Below are positions 26,584 through 35,754 of a DNA stretch of 64,000 nucleotides, piece after piece. The notes under the pieces are model-generated. The model did no database searches, was not told where the DNA came from, and saw only the letters and a program-made list of their open reading frames with translations. The translations under genes and the position numbers were made by a program. The stretch lies in assembly GCF_004364335.1 (NCBI RefSeq), contig NZ_SOCR01000004.1:372001-436000 (forward strand), read 5' to 3'. Every line of letters begins with the position of its first letter. Within the stretch, counting starts at the first letter, position 1. The DNA is from Pseudomonas graminis (lineage in GTDB: Bacteria; Pseudomonadota; Gammaproteobacteria; Pseudomonadales; Pseudomonadaceae).

Positions 26584-28899
26584 ATGCTGAAGAGTTTTCA
26601 GACCGGTAGTCGTCGCGAAGGGGGTGCGCCCCTTCGCGTTCAGTCAGGTCTTCGTTCGGGTTTTTTCGCCATCGGGCTCCTCTCGGCCGCGTTGCTGCAC
26701 AGCTCCGTGGCCGCTGCGCTGGGTCTGGGCGAAATCAGCCTGCATTCTGCCCTCGGGCAACCCTTTAACGCCGATATCGAGTTGATTGAAGCGGGCGGGC
26801 TGAGCCCCGAGGAAATCGTCGTCGGTCTCGCACCGCGCGACGCTTTTGCCAAAGCTGGCGTGGATCGCGTGTTCTTCCTCAACGACCTGCGTTTCACCCC
26901 GGTAATCCGGGGCAACCGCAGTGTGATTCACATCGAATCGCACAAGGCAGTCACCGAGCCGTATCTCAATTTTCTCGTCAGGCTGATGCGGCCCAACGGC
27001 GACCAGTTGCATGAATACACCGTGCTGCTTGATCCGCCGACATCGGCGACAGGACTTGCCGCGACGCGCAGCCGTACTCAATCGCCGGCGGCCAGTGCGA
27101 AGAATGATGAATCGCGCCTGCCGGTCGCGCCGCCTCAGGCCAGACAAGGCAAGCATTACACGGTTGTGTCCGGCGACACGCTGGCGGGTATTGCCCGTCA
27201 GGTACAGGCACCGGGCAGCAAGACCTCTTCTGCTGAGTTGATGAAAGGCGTGGTCGCGCTCAATCCGCAAGCGTTTCCCAATGGCGAGCGCAGCCAGTTG
27301 AAAGTCGGTCAGAGCCTGTTGCTGCCGGACAACGCCGTTGAACCGAAGGCCGCCAGTGCGCCTGCCGTTGCAGGCAGCAGCGCTTCGGCGGCGGCCTCTG
27401 CCCCATCGTCTGCACCGGCCAATCAGAGCGCCGTCGATCAACTGTCGGCGACGGCGCTGGAAAACCAGCAGTTGAACAGGACGCTGGACGACCTCAAACA
27501 GCAAGTGCAGACGTCCACTGTCGAAGAGGCTGACAAGGACAAGCAGATCATCGAGCTGCAGACCCAGCTCGCCGAACTCAAGGCGGGGGCGGCCAAACCG
27601 GCGCCCGTTGCTCCTGTCGTTTCGGCGCCGACGTCAGCGCCGATCCCTGCGCCGGCCGCCACTGCGGTACAAGCGCCGACGCCGGTGCCGGTTGCCGCCG
27701 AGGATGACTTCCCCTGGACGTCGGTCCTGGCAGCGCTGCTGGTGATATTGCTGCTGCTCGCGCTGGTCTGGTCGGTGCGCCGCAACCGGATCAAAAACCA
27801 GCTGGCTCTCGAGCCCGTGCCGGTGGAGCCGGTGGTCAGGTCTGCCGCGACGGTGACGCCAGTCTTCGAGGTGCCGGCCGTCACGGCCGCGCGTCCGGCC
27901 TCGTCAGCGCCTGCCGGTCAACGCCTGGCCGGTGCTGCCACCGACGCGCTGGATGGTGCGAGCATTTACATCGCCTACGGTCGTTTCGCCGAAGCGCTGG
28001 CCATTCTGCGCGACGCGCTGGACAAACAACCGGAGCGCACCGATGTTCGCCTGCGCATCCTTGAACTGCTCGGCGAGCAGGGCGAGGTGGAAGCGTATGA
28101 CGAGGAAGAAAGAATCCTCCTGAGCCAGGGCGTCGACGCGCAGAAGCTTCAGGACATCCGTAATCGGTACCCGAAACTGAAGCCCGAGGCCGTTGCGCCC
28201 GAAGCGCCGCCCGCGCCAGTCGCGTCGCCTGCCATGATTTCGGCGGCAGCCCCTGCTGCGGCGCTGGGTGCAGCCGCGGTGCTGGCGGGTCAAACAGTCT
28301 CGGCCAGCCAAGCCTCGGAGGCCCCTCCAGAGCTCAGCCTGACAGACCCCGCTGAGTTGGACGAAAATCCGGCCGCGTCGCTGAACCCGGTTGACCCGGC
28401 CGATGATTTCCAGCTCAACCTCGACGACCTCTCCATGGACGCCGACTGGGATCTGGTCGATCCGTTCGACAGCACGCCCGCGCCCCGCAAGCCCGCACCT
28501 GCACCGGAAGCCGAACCTGAACTCGACGCCTCGTTCTCGTCCGACCTCACGCAACTGCCCGAGGTCTTTGAAATGCCGGAAGAGGGGTTCCTCAGCGATT
28601 TCGCCGAAGAGGAAACGCCGCCGGAAATGGACGTGCAGTTCGAGCCGGGGCCGGCAGCCATTGTGCAGAGCAACAGCGATTTGCTGGACGACGCTTTTCT
28701 CGACAGTTTCATGATCGAGGAGGGCGGCTTCGATTTGCTGAGTCTGGACGAAGAGCCGCTGAGCAAGATCAATGAGGCGCAAGTGCTGATCGATGAAGGC
28801 AAGGTCGACGAGGCCCGCCGGCTGTTGCAGGAAGTGATCGACGGCGCCGACGACGGCCCGCAGCAGACGGCCCGTGATCTGCTGGCAGGGTTGGGCTGA
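26584..28899 (+). CDS. FimV/HubP-family polar landmark-like membrane protein
   Basis: The 771-residue protein starts with a long signal or anchor (~25-45). The FimV N-terminal domain follows (LGEISLHSALGQPFNADIEL; residues ~46-145), then a LysM domain (~188-250, HYTVVSGDTLAGIA). A coiled coil (~285-335) and a Pro/Ala linker lead to one membrane helix (~378-400, VLAALLVILLLLALVW) and an acidic cytoplasmic part with a TPR-like unit (~455-490). It ends with the FimV C-terminal helix pair (INEAQVLIDEGKVDEARRLL). FimV proteins organise cell poles and type IV pili. This one is shorter than the usual FimV (~900+), so it is likely a paralogue. It is followed three bases later by the next gene. Confidence 0.85.
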   Translation: MLKSFQTGSRREGGAPLRVQSGLRSGFFAIGLLSAALLHSSVAAALGLGEISLHSALGQPFNADIELIEAGGLSPEEIVVGLAPRDAFAKAGVDRVFFLNDLRFTPVIRGNRSVIHIESHKAVTEPYLNFLVRLMRPNGDQLHEYTVLLDPPTSATGLAATRSRTQSPAASAKNDESRLPVAPPQARQGKHYTVVSGDTLAGIARQVQAPGSKTSSAELMKGVVALNPQAFPNGERSQLKVGQSLLLPDNAVEPKAASAPAVAGSSASAAASAPSSAPANQSAVDQLSATALENQQLNRTLDDLKQQVQTSTVEEADKDKQIIELQTQLAELKAGAAKPAPVAPVVSAPTSAPIPAPAATAVQAPTPVPVAAEDDFPWTSVLAALLVILLLLALVWSVRRNRIKNQLALEPVPVEPVVRSAATVTPVFEVPAVTAARPASSAPAGQRLAGAATDALDGASIYIAYGRFAEALAILRDALDKQPERTDVRLRILELLGEQGEVEAYDEEERILLSQGVDAQKLQDIRNRYPKLKPEAVAPEAPPAPVASPAMISAAAPAAALGAAAVLAGQTVSASQASEAPPELSLTDPAELDENPAASLNPVDPADDFQLNLDDLSMDADWDLVDPFDSTPAPRKPAPAPEAEPELDASFSSDLTQLPEVFEMPEEGFLSDFAEEETPPEMDVQFEPGPAAIVQSNSDLLDDAFLDSFMIEEGGFDLLSLDEEPLSKINEAQVLIDEGKVDEARRLLQEVIDGADDGPQQTARDLLAGLG

Positions 28900-28902
28900 T
28901 CA

Positions 28903-29199
28903 ATGTCCGCCAGGCCTGAAATCACCATCACCTACTGCACCCAATGCCAATGGCTGTTGCGCGCCGCCTGGCTGGCTCAGGAATTGTTAAGCACCTTCAC
29001 CGATGATCTCGGCAAGGTGTCGCTGATTCCGGGCACCGGCGGCGTGTTCCGCATCACCTGCGATGACGTGCAGATCTGGGAGCGCAAGGCCGACGGCGGA
29101 TTTCCCGAGGCCAAGGTTCTCAAGCAGCGCGTGCGCGATCAAATCGACCCGGCCCGGAATCTGGGGCACAACGATCGTCACGCAGGCCTGGACACCTGA
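28903..29199 (+). CDS. SelT/SelW/SelH family (Rdx-type) protein
   Basis: A 98-residue thioredoxin-like protein with the redox motif Y-C-T-Q-C-Q-W near its start, matching the CxxC (CxxU in selenoprotein homologues) of the Rdx family, and the VSLIPGTGGVFRI strand typical of it. Members are small cytosolic redox proteins whose substrate is usually unknown. It is only three bases downstream of the FimV-like gene, so it is in the same transcription unit. The C-terminus (ARNLGHNDRH) is a short extension. Confidence 0.88.
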   Translation: MSARPEITITYCTQCQWLLRAAWLAQELLSTFTDDLGKVSLIPGTGGVFRITCDDVQIWERKADGGFPEAKVLKQRVRDQIDPARNLGHNDRHAGLDT

Positions 29200-29319
29200 A
29201 TGCGCGTCGGGTCTCGCAAAGTGTTAACCGATATGTCGTGTCATCAAAGCTAAACACAGCCGTCATGTTCATATCACCGGCCGCGTCCACCCTTGGGAAA
29301 ACCAAAGTGGAGGTGGTCC

Positions 29320-30138
29320 ATGAGCATTGCCGAGAACGTGAAACCCAGCCGTAAACAACGTGTCCGGACCTTGTGGATCTCCGATGTGCACCTGGGCACC
29401 CGCGACTGCCAGGCCGAGCACCTCTCCGGATTTCTCAAGCAATACCACGCCGACAAGGTGTATCTGGTGGGCGACATCATCGACGGCTGGAAGATGCGCG
29501 GCGGCATGTACTGGCCGCAGGCTCACACCAACGTCATCCGCCGCCTGCTGACCATGAGCAAACGCGGCACCGAAGTCATCTACGTCACCGGCAACCACGA
29601 CGAATTCCTGCGCCGCTATTCGAAGCTCATTCTGGGCAATATCCAGCTGGTCGATGAAGCTGTGCACCTGACCGCCGATGGTCGTCGTCTGCTGGTGATC
29701 CATGGTGACCAGTTCGACGTCATCACCCGTTACCACCGCTGGCTGGCGTTTCTTGGCGATTCGGCCTACGAATTCACCCTGACCCTCAATCGCTGGCTCA
29801 ACCACTGGCGTGCCAAATACGGCTACGGCTATTGGTCGCTGTCGGCGTACCTGAAGCACAAGGTCAAGACTGCGGTGAGTTTCATCAGTGACTTCGAGGA
29901 AGCCATCGCCCACGAATGCGTAAAGCGCGGGCTGGACGGGGTGGTCTGCGGGCACATTCACCACGCCGAAATCCGTCAGGTGGGTGGCGTGGAGTACCTC
30001 AATTGCGGCGATTGGGTCGAGTCCTGCACCGCCTTGATCGAACACTGGGACGGCACGATCGAGCTGTTCCGGCTGGCCGATGCCCACCTCAAAGCGAAAA
30101 GTCCGGAAGTACCGCAGCCAGTGGGCGAGACGGTCTGA
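29320..30138 (+). CDS. LpxH-like UDP-2,3-diacylglucosamine diphosphatase family phosphoesterase
   Basis: The ATG at 29320 has GGAGG six bases upstream and gives a 272-residue calcineurin-like metallophosphoesterase. The metal-binding motifs are in order: SDVHLGT, GDIIDGWK, GNHDEFL, HGDQFD and GHIHHAE. The family makes lipid X in lipid A synthesis. This protein has GNHD where LpxH has GNRD and is longer than LpxH (~240), so it is probably a paralogue with a related substrate, not the essential enzyme. It is likely cytosolic and membrane-associated. It has its own leader region after the SelW-like gene. Confidence 0.82.
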   Translation: MSIAENVKPSRKQRVRTLWISDVHLGTRDCQAEHLSGFLKQYHADKVYLVGDIIDGWKMRGGMYWPQAHTNVIRRLLTMSKRGTEVIYVTGNHDEFLRRYSKLILGNIQLVDEAVHLTADGRRLLVIHGDQFDVITRYHRWLAFLGDSAYEFTLTLNRWLNHWRAKYGYGYWSLSAYLKHKVKTAVSFISDFEEAIAHECVKRGLDGVVCGHIHHAEIRQVGGVEYLNCGDWVESCTALIEHWDGTIELFRLADAHLKAKSPEVPQPVGETV

Positions 30139-30205
30139 GCGCCGGCAGCTCTTTGCTCAATCGGCGCCGCAGCGAGGCGTCATACGTGATGCCGAGAAGT
30201 GCCGA

Positions 30206-30517
30206 TCAAAACGGCACTTTGCCCCTGAGCATGTCCTTGTACATCACGAAATCGCCGAGCAGGCTGTAGAACGGATGCTTGAACGTGGCCGGGCGGTTCT
30301 TCTCGAAAAAGAAGTGGCCGACCCAGGCGAAGGTGTAGCCCGCCAGCGGCAGGACCCACAGCAATGTCCAGTGAGCGCCGAGCACGGCGAATGCCAGAAT
30401 CAGGATAACCAGACTCGTGCCGATGAAATGCAAACGGCGGCAGGTGCTGTCTCGATGCTCATGCAGATAATAAGGGTAGAAGTCTGCGAATCGGTCAAAA
30501 CGCTTCACTGTTTCCAC
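30206..30517 (-). CDS. DUF962/Mpo1-like membrane protein
   Basis: A 103-residue protein with the Mpo1/DUF962 pattern: YLHEHRDSTCRRLHFIGT at the start (conserved H..H...N/R..H) and an HFFFEKNRPATFKHPFYS stretch. Two hydrophobic segments lie near 33-47 and 50-66. The yeast relative Mpo1 is an iron-dependent dioxygenase of 2-hydroxy fatty acids, and the bacterial role is not established. Possible starts are GTG 30517 and GTG 30508, the latter with GGA five bases upstream. I kept the longer one with low certainty. It is convergent with the LpxH-like gene. Confidence 0.78.
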   Translation of the reverse strand: METVKRFDRFADFYPYYLHEHRDSTCRRLHFIGTSLVILILAFAVLGAHWTLLWVLPLAGYTFAWVGHFFFEKNRPATFKHPFYSLLGDFVMYKDMLRGKVPF

Positions 30518-30621
30518 AGGGCTGTACTCTGAAGCAGGCGTTGGCTGAGCTTAGTCCAGCCAACGTGTTCTTCGCGAAATTTCTCAGAGCTTCGCGAATG
30601 ACAGTCCCGGCCCGCCGGGCT

Positions 30622-32076
30622 CTAGTGCCGCCAAAACGCCGGGATGCACAGCACCAGCACCGTGATGATTTCCAGCCGACCGAGCAGCATGCCCAGGGAC
30701 AGAATCCACTTGGCCGCATCCGGCAGCGTCGAGAAATTACCCGCCGGCCCGATGGTTTCACCCAGCCCCGGCCCCACGCCTGACACCGTGCTGGCAGCGC
30801 CGGTCAGCGCGGTCATCCAGTCCAGCCCCAGCAGCGACAGCATCAATGCGATCAGGCAGATGGTGAAGGTGAAGAAAAAAGAGAAGGTCAGAATCGAACG
30901 CACAATCTCGTCGTCGAGCCGGTGACCGTTGTACTTCTGCTTGATCACCGCGCGCGGGTGAATCAATTGGTGCAGGTTGGCACGCAGCAGGATGTACGCA
31001 ACCTGAAAGCGGAAGACCTTCACGCCGCCCGCCGTTGACCCCGAACACCCGCCGATGAACCCCAGATAGAAGAACAGCATCAGGGCGAAGTTGCCCCACA
31101 GGCTGTAGTCACCCAGCGCGAAGCCGGTGGTGGTCACCACTGAGGTCACGTTCAGCGCCACATGACGCAACGCGTCGTACCACGGCAGATCGGTTGTCGC
31201 CCAGTACCAGGCGGTCATCACCAGCCACATCACCAGCAGCAGGACGAGGAAACCCTGCACCTGCTGATCCTTGAGCAGCGCCCCGCGATTGCCTCGCAGG
31301 GTCGCGACATACAGGGTGAACGGCAGGGCGCCGAGGATCATCACCACGATCGCCACCCAGTGCACGGCGGGTTGCGGCCATTTCGCCAGGGATTGATCCG
31401 AGGTGGAGAAGCCGCCGGTCGAGATCGCCGACATGGCGTGGTTGATGGCGTCGAACAGGCTCATCCCCGCCCACCAGAACGCCAGCGTCCCCACCACGGT
31501 AATGCCGAGATAAACGAGGACGATGAACTTGGCGACCATGTGCGAACGCGGCATGACTTTTTCGGAGCGGTCCGACGACTCGGTCTGGAACAGGCGCATA
31601 CCGCCGATGCGCAATAACGGAAGAATCGCCACCGCCATGCCGATGAAGCCGATGCCGCCGAGCCAGTGCAGCAATGAGCGCCAGATCAGGATGCCGGGAG
31701 ACATGGTGTCCAGGCCGCTGAGTACGGTGGAGCCGGTTGCGGTGATGCCGGACATGCTTTCGAAGAAGGAGTCGGTGTAGCTGATGTGTTGCGTGAGCAG
31801 AAACGGCAGCGCCGCGAAGATGCAGACGATGACCCAGCTGCTGACCGTCAGCAGGTACATGTCCCGCGGGCGCAGGTGCACGTGTTCAGGTCGGCCCTGG
31901 CCCACCAGCGCCAGCCCGGACAGGAAGGTGATCAGGCTCGACCATAGGAACGACGGCATGTCGGCGGTGCGGTGGAAGATCATCAGGGTGATCATCGGCA
32001 CGACCATGGCGATGGCCAGGGTAATCAGGAAGATGCCGATAATGAAACCGATGATGCGGAGAGTCGGCAACGCCAT
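30622..32076 (-). CDS. trkH: TrkH-family potassium uptake protein
   Basis: The ATG at 32076 gives 484 residues with about ten membrane segments of the TrkH/KtrB type. The four pore loops are visible as SGITATGSTV, MSAISTGGFST, SVVTTTGFALGD and GAASTVSGVGPG. It needs the cytosolic NAD-binding protein TrkA, which is not in the window. The gene is alone on the minus strand and divergent from the nitroreductase gene across ~170 bases. The C-terminus (LRIIT-type LGRLEIITVLVL) matches the family end. Confidence in the family is high. A second TrkH/TrkI paralogue elsewhere in the genome is likely. Confidence 0.93.
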   Translation of the reverse strand: MALPTLRIIGFIIGIFLITLAIAMVVPMITLMIFHRTADMPSFLWSSLITFLSGLALVGQGRPEHVHLRPRDMYLLTVSSWVIVCIFAALPFLLTQHISYTDSFFESMSGITATGSTVLSGLDTMSPGILIWRSLLHWLGGIGFIGMAVAILPLLRIGGMRLFQTESSDRSEKVMPRSHMVAKFIVLVYLGITVVGTLAFWWAGMSLFDAINHAMSAISTGGFSTSDQSLAKWPQPAVHWVAIVVMILGALPFTLYVATLRGNRGALLKDQQVQGFLVLLLVMWLVMTAWYWATTDLPWYDALRHVALNVTSVVTTTGFALGDYSLWGNFALMLFFYLGFIGGCSGSTAGGVKVFRFQVAYILLRANLHQLIHPRAVIKQKYNGHRLDDEIVRSILTFSFFFTFTICLIALMLSLLGLDWMTALTGAASTVSGVGPGLGETIGPAGNFSTLPDAAKWILSLGMLLGRLEIITVLVLCIPAFWRH

Positions 32077-32250
32077 GCAGTCGCTCTGATCAGGTAGTGA
32101 GAGGGCGGCCATTCTACCCGCGGGCCCGTTTGTGTAAACCGAGGCGTTTCCGAGAGTGTTGTAAGTAAATGCCCTGGTTAATCGTTATTGAAGTTCAAGA
32201 CTGCACTCAGGGCACTACAATGGCCCGTCATTTTTCCTGGAGACGACTTA

Positions 32251-32811
32251 ATGGAAGCGCTCGACGTATTGCTTAATCGCGTGTCCGTGCCCCGCTTGAT
32301 CGAACCCGCGCCGGACGCCGAGCAACGCGAGATCCTCTTCGGCGCTGCCCTTCGCGCGCCCGACCACGGCGTTTTGCGGCCTTATCGCTTTCTCACCGTC
32401 GAAGGCGACGCACGTAACCGCATGGGTGATCTGCTGGCTCAGGCGTTGATCGACAAAGGCGGCGATGTCGAGGCCAAAGCGCTGGACAAGGCTCGGAACG
32501 GGCCATTGCGTGCGCCGTTGGTGGTCGTGGTCATCGCCAGGTTGACCGACCATTTCAAGGTGCCGAAAAAGGAGCAACTGATCACCGCAGGGTGTGCCGC
32601 CCACGGCATTTTGCTGGCTGCCTACGCGATAGGCGTTGGTGCGGTCTGGCGCTCGGGGGACTTGTCCTACACACGCCATGTCGCCGAAGGGCTGGGGCTG
32701 ACAGCCGACGAAGAAGTCGTCGGCTTTCTCTACCTCGGTACCCCGCAAAACCCGCCTCGTGAACCCGCGAAGCCTGAGGTGGCCGGGTTTGTGAGCGCGT
32801 GGGAGGGCTAG
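32251..32811 (+). CDS. YdjA-like nitroreductase family protein
   Basis: The ATG at 32251 yields a 186-residue FMN-binding nitroreductase of the short YdjA class: LLNRVSVPRLIEPAPDAEQ, APDHGVLRPYRF (FMN phosphate and substrate contact) and GFLYLGTP near the end. YdjA-type enzymes lack a large domain and work as homodimers on NAD(P)H with unknown physiological acceptors. It follows a short leader with a CCTGGAGACGACTTA region (good Shine-Dalgarno GGAG). It is convergent with cpxA, and a REP pair lies between. Confidence 0.88.
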   Translation: MEALDVLLNRVSVPRLIEPAPDAEQREILFGAALRAPDHGVLRPYRFLTVEGDARNRMGDLLAQALIDKGGDVEAKALDKARNGPLRAPLVVVVIARLTDHFKVPKKEQLITAGCAAHGILLAAYAIGVGAVWRSGDLSYTRHVAEGLGLTADEEVVGFLYLGTPQNPPREPAKPEVAGFVSAWEG

Positions 32812-32812
32812 T

Positions 32813-32911
32813 GGGACCGGCTTTAGCCGGGAAGGCGTTCGGCGTCACGCTGCAAAATGGATGGCGCCTGCACTGGCCTCTTCCCGGCTGAAGCCGGTCC
32901 TACCAGGCACC
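32813..32911. repeat. Inverted pair of type II REP palindromes
   Basis: GGACCGGCTTTAGCCGGGAA (32814-32833) and the inverted copy TTCCCGGCTGAAGCCGGTCC (32881-32900) lie in the gap between convergent genes. Each copy is itself an imperfect palindrome (CCGGCTTTAGCCGG). The same motif occurs at 43393-43414 and four times near 60,200-60,415. Such REP pairs often end transcripts of convergent genes. Confidence 0.8.
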
Positions 32912-32919
32912 GCACCCAT

Positions 32920-34260
32920 TCAGCGGGACTGCGTACCGGTCAGCTCGCGGGGGACCACGATGCTGGCCACGAATCCACCCTGCGGGTGATTGCCCAGCGT
33001 CAGCGTCCCGCCGTGCTTCTCCGCTGCCCGCTTGGCAATTGCCAGACCCAGTCCGTAACCCGGTGCGGTCTGGTTGGGCGCGCGATAGAACGGCTCGCCC
33101 AACTGCGCCAGATGCTCCGGGTTGGCGCCGGGGCCATGGTCCCGAACGCTGAGCCGTAACTCATCCCCCTCAAGGGTCGCGCTCAGCTCGATCGGCTGTC
33201 CCACCGGATTGAAGCGCAGGGCGTTGCGCAGCAGATTATCCAGCGCCCGTTCCAGCACGCTCGGCCAGCCCTGTAACTGCACGTCTGGCTGCACCGACAC
33301 AGAAACCGTCTGCTCGCCGCTGCCCATCTCCGTCTCGGCCTGCAAATGGTGCAACAGCCCTGACAAATCCACCGGCGTGGCGCTGCCCATGTCAGCGTCC
33401 AGTCGTGCCAGCGCCAGAATTTCACTGATCAACTCTTCCAGCCGGTCGCACTCACGGGTCAGGCGCGGCCACAGCTTGTCGCGCTCCACCGGCTCGGCGC
33501 GTTCGGCCAGGGCCAGGGCAATTCGCAGCCGGGCCAGGGGAGAGCGCAGTTCATGGGAAACGTCGCGCAGCAACTGGCGCTGGCTGCTGATCTGACTTTG
33601 CAGGCGGGCGCCCATGCGGTTGAAGTCGTTCGCCAGCACGCCGAATTCATCGCGGCGGTTGGCCAGTTGCGCCAGGCTGTTCTGCTGGTAGGTGGTCTGG
33701 CCGAGATCATGCACCGCGCCACGCAAACGGCTTAACGGGCGGGTGATCGACAGCGTCACCATCAGGCTGAACAACGTCAGCACCACCAGCGCGATACCCA
33801 GCGCACTCAGCGGCCAGACCAGACTGTCGCGGTGCCAGGCGTCCAGCTCCGGATGAGGGATCCGGTAAATCAGCAGGTAGGTTTCCCCGGTTTTGTCACT
33901 GGTGTATTCGGTGGTCAGGCGCCGCCACGGCAGTGGACGCGTGTCGTCATTCTGCCGCTCTTCAAAGGCCGCCGCGCGGGGCGGGAAAGTGCCCGGAATC
34001 ACCGCTTCGCCGCTGTCGTTCAGCACCTGAACGTCGATGTGGTATTTGCGCTTGAGGTCTTGCAGATAATCCTGGGCAGATTTCTCGCCCTGGCCTTCGT
34101 ACAGTTCGACCCACTTCTGCGGCAAATTGTGCAGGCCGGGATGACGGCTGAGGATCCAGGCGTCCTGATTGAGCACATGCCCCATCAGAATCGACAGGCC
34201 TGCCACCAACGCAATAGCCAGCCAGAAGCTCGCCAGGATTCTCCAGAACAATGAACGCAC
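32920..34260 (-). CDS. cpxA: Sensor histidine kinase CpxA-like
   Basis: The GTG at 34260 (VRSLFWRILASFWLAI) gives a 446-residue membrane histidine kinase. Two membrane helices (~7-27 and ~152-176) enclose a periplasmic sensor loop. HAMP, phosphoacceptor helix (DVSHELRSPLARLRIALALAE), N box, DHGPG (G1) and GLGLAIAKRAAEKHGG (G2) motifs follow. It is the last gene of a cpxR-cpxP-cpxA set. The signal in this family is envelope stress, modulated by CpxP. The linker in E. coli CpxA-type proteins is similar in length. A GAGGG lies seven bases upstream of the start, and cpxP ends 93 bases upstream. Confidence 0.88.
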   Translation of the reverse strand: MRSLFWRILASFWLAIALVAGLSILMGHVLNQDAWILSRHPGLHNLPQKWVELYEGQGEKSAQDYLQDLKRKYHIDVQVLNDSGEAVIPGTFPPRAAAFEERQNDDTRPLPWRRLTTEYTSDKTGETYLLIYRIPHPELDAWHRDSLVWPLSALGIALVVLTLFSLMVTLSITRPLSRLRGAVHDLGQTTYQQNSLAQLANRRDEFGVLANDFNRMGARLQSQISSQRQLLRDVSHELRSPLARLRIALALAERAEPVERDKLWPRLTRECDRLEELISEILALARLDADMGSATPVDLSGLLHHLQAETEMGSGEQTVSVSVQPDVQLQGWPSVLERALDNLLRNALRFNPVGQPIELSATLEGDELRLSVRDHGPGANPEHLAQLGEPFYRAPNQTAPGYGLGLAIAKRAAEKHGGTLTLGNHPQGGFVASIVVPRELTGTQSR

Positions 34261-34353
34261 GTGCTGCCCTCGACCCGGTTCGTCAAACAGAAAACCCGAC
34301 ACGCCGGGGAGCGTGTCGGGTTGGGGGAAGTGTAATGCCGCGCCAGCAGCCGG

Positions 34354-34797
34354 TTACTGGGTTTTTTGCGCTTTTTGCGCTTTCCAGGCTTCGAACTCGG
34401 CGCGGTCCGCACGGCGCTGGGCTTCATCCTTCTGCATCTGGTCGAAGGTCTTCTGTTGCTCGGGCGTCAGCAAAGCGCGGACGTCGGACTGGGTTTTGTC
34501 GTGGGCAGCGGCCATTTCATCCTTCATCGCCTTCTGATCGGCGGCCGACAGCTTGGCCAGATACTTCTGAACGATCTCGTTGCGGCCGTGCCACTGAGCG
34601 CCCATCAGTTTGTCGACTTGCTGACGTTGTTCCGGGGTCAGGTTCAGCTTGTCCATCGGACCTTTGCGATGATGCATGCCGGGGCCATCGAAGCCTTGGC
34701 CGCCAGGGCCACCCATCGGGCCGCCTTCCGGAGGCATGGCCATTGCTACGGTCGGCAGGGCTGCGGCGAACATCAAAGCCATCAAAGTCTTGCGCAT
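34354..34797 (-). CDS. cpxP: CpxP/Spy-like periplasmic protein
   Basis: The 147-residue protein has a 20-residue signal peptide (MRKTLMALMFAAALPTVAMA). A Gly/Pro/Met-rich stretch (MPPEGGPMGGPGGQG) comes next, then two LTxxQ-type repeats (LNLTPEQRQQVDKLM and RALLTPEQQKTFDQM). These are the Spy/CpxP signature. In E. coli CpxP binds the sensor to quiet it. The C-terminus is charged and Lys/Gln-rich. It sits between the response regulator and the kinase genes on the same strand, and its leader carries a CpxR box. This placement suggests autoregulation by the regulator encoded upstream. Confidence 0.85.
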   Translation of the reverse strand: MRKTLMALMFAAALPTVAMAMPPEGGPMGGPGGQGFDGPGMHHRKGPMDKLNLTPEQRQQVDKLMGAQWHGRNEIVQKYLAKLSAADQKAMKDEMAAAHDKTQSDVRALLTPEQQKTFDQMQKDEAQRRADRAEFEAWKAQKAQKTQ

Positions 34798-34880
34798 GGT
34801 GAATCTCCTTGTCTCGATTTCGGCTCTGTGCCGGTTGAGGCCAGTTTAGGGAGATCAAGGTCAAGCGAGGTCAGGCGTCG

Positions 34881-34896
34881 GTAAAGCTTGGGTAAA
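34881..34896 (+). promoter_or_regulatory. CpxR box
   Basis: GTAAA-GCTTGG-GTAAA, two direct GTAAA half-sites with a six-base spacer, matches the known CpxR consensus GTAAA(N4-8)GTAAA. It lies 84-99 bases upstream of the cpxP start, in the opposite orientation to the gene. CpxR boxes work from either strand in E. coli, so regulation of cpxP is a reasonable inference. Confidence 0.75.
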
Positions 34897-34942
34897 GAGG
34901 ATCCGTCGGGCGGCTGACACAAAGAGAGGAGCGCGTAGTCAC

Positions 34943-35037
34943 ACTGTAGGAGCGCGCTTGCCCGCGAACGCAATCTCCCTGCAACGAGGATGGCGCCTGA
35001 CACACCGCAATCGCGGGCAAGCGCGCTCCTACAGGGG
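34943..35037. repeat. Inverted pair of type I REP palindromes (BIME-like)
   Basis: GTAGGAGCGCGCTTGCCCGC (34947-34966) and its inverse GCGGGCAAGCGCGCTCCTAC (35012-35031) flank ~45 bases between cpxR and cpxP. They could stop or process the cpxR transcript before cpxP. The same core makes up the tandem array at 45,500-46,300. Confidence 0.8.
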
Positions 35038-35076
35038 GCATGGCTCAATCCTGATGGTTATCCCCAAACACGAAGA

Positions 35077-35754
35077 TCAGACCGCGTAGTAATACCCACG
35101 GCTGCGCAGGGCCACGATGCGCGGGCGGCCGTCGGCGTGGGGGCCGATCTTCTTGCGCAGGTTGCTGACGTGCATATCAAGGCTGCGGTCGTACAGGGTC
35201 AGCTTGCGGCCCAGGGCCAGTTGCGCCAGCTCCTGCTTTTCCAGAGGTTCACCGGGCTGGCCGAGCAAGGCCTCAAGCAGGCGCGCTTCGGAAACGGTCA
35301 GGGTGAATTCCTGCTCGTCAATCGTGACCACGCCCCGCGCCGGACTGAAACACAGGTCGCCCAGTTCGATCTGTGACGACACGGCCGTCGGGTGGCTGCG
35401 GCGCAGCACGGCGCGCAGACGCGCCGTCAGTTCGCGGGGGTCGCAGGGCTTGGCCAGATAATCGTCGGCACCCAGCTCCAGACCGAGAATGCGGTCCAGC
35501 GGTTCGCCGCGGGCCGACAGCATCAGCACGGGGAGGTCGGGGTGATCGGTACGCAGTTGTTTGAGCAGTTCCAGACCGCTGCCGTCGGGCAGCATCACGT
35601 CCAGCACCACCGCGGCAGGTGCGGATTCGGCGAGCGCCTTGCGCGCACTGAGGCCATCGTGGCAGGCGCGCACGGCAAAGCCTTCCTGACTCAACCAACT
35701 GCTCAGGAGCTCACACAGCTCCTGGTCATCATCAATAAGTAACAGCTCGCTCAT
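35077..35754 (-). CDS. cpxR: Response regulator CpxR-like (OmpR/PhoB family)
   Basis: A 225-residue OmpR-type regulator. The receiver domain has the acidic pocket LIDDDQE, phosphoacceptor Asp52 (VVLDVML) and the lysine in YLAKPCDP. A winged-helix DNA-binding domain follows, ending in VSNLRKKIGPHADGRPRIVALRSRGYYY. The receiver reads GLEL-LKQLRTDHPDLPVLMLSARG, as in CpxR. It is the first gene of the cpxR-cpxP-cpxA set, and a CpxR box lies just downstream in the cpxP leader. The 270 bases upstream (35755-36025) hold no obvious feature. Confidence 0.9.
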   Translation of the reverse strand: MSELLLIDDDQELCELLSSWLSQEGFAVRACHDGLSARKALAESAPAAVVLDVMLPDGSGLELLKQLRTDHPDLPVLMLSARGEPLDRILGLELGADDYLAKPCDPRELTARLRAVLRRSHPTAVSSQIELGDLCFSPARGVVTIDEQEFTLTVSEARLLEALLGQPGEPLEKQELAQLALGRKLTLYDRSLDMHVSNLRKKIGPHADGRPRIVALRSRGYYYAV

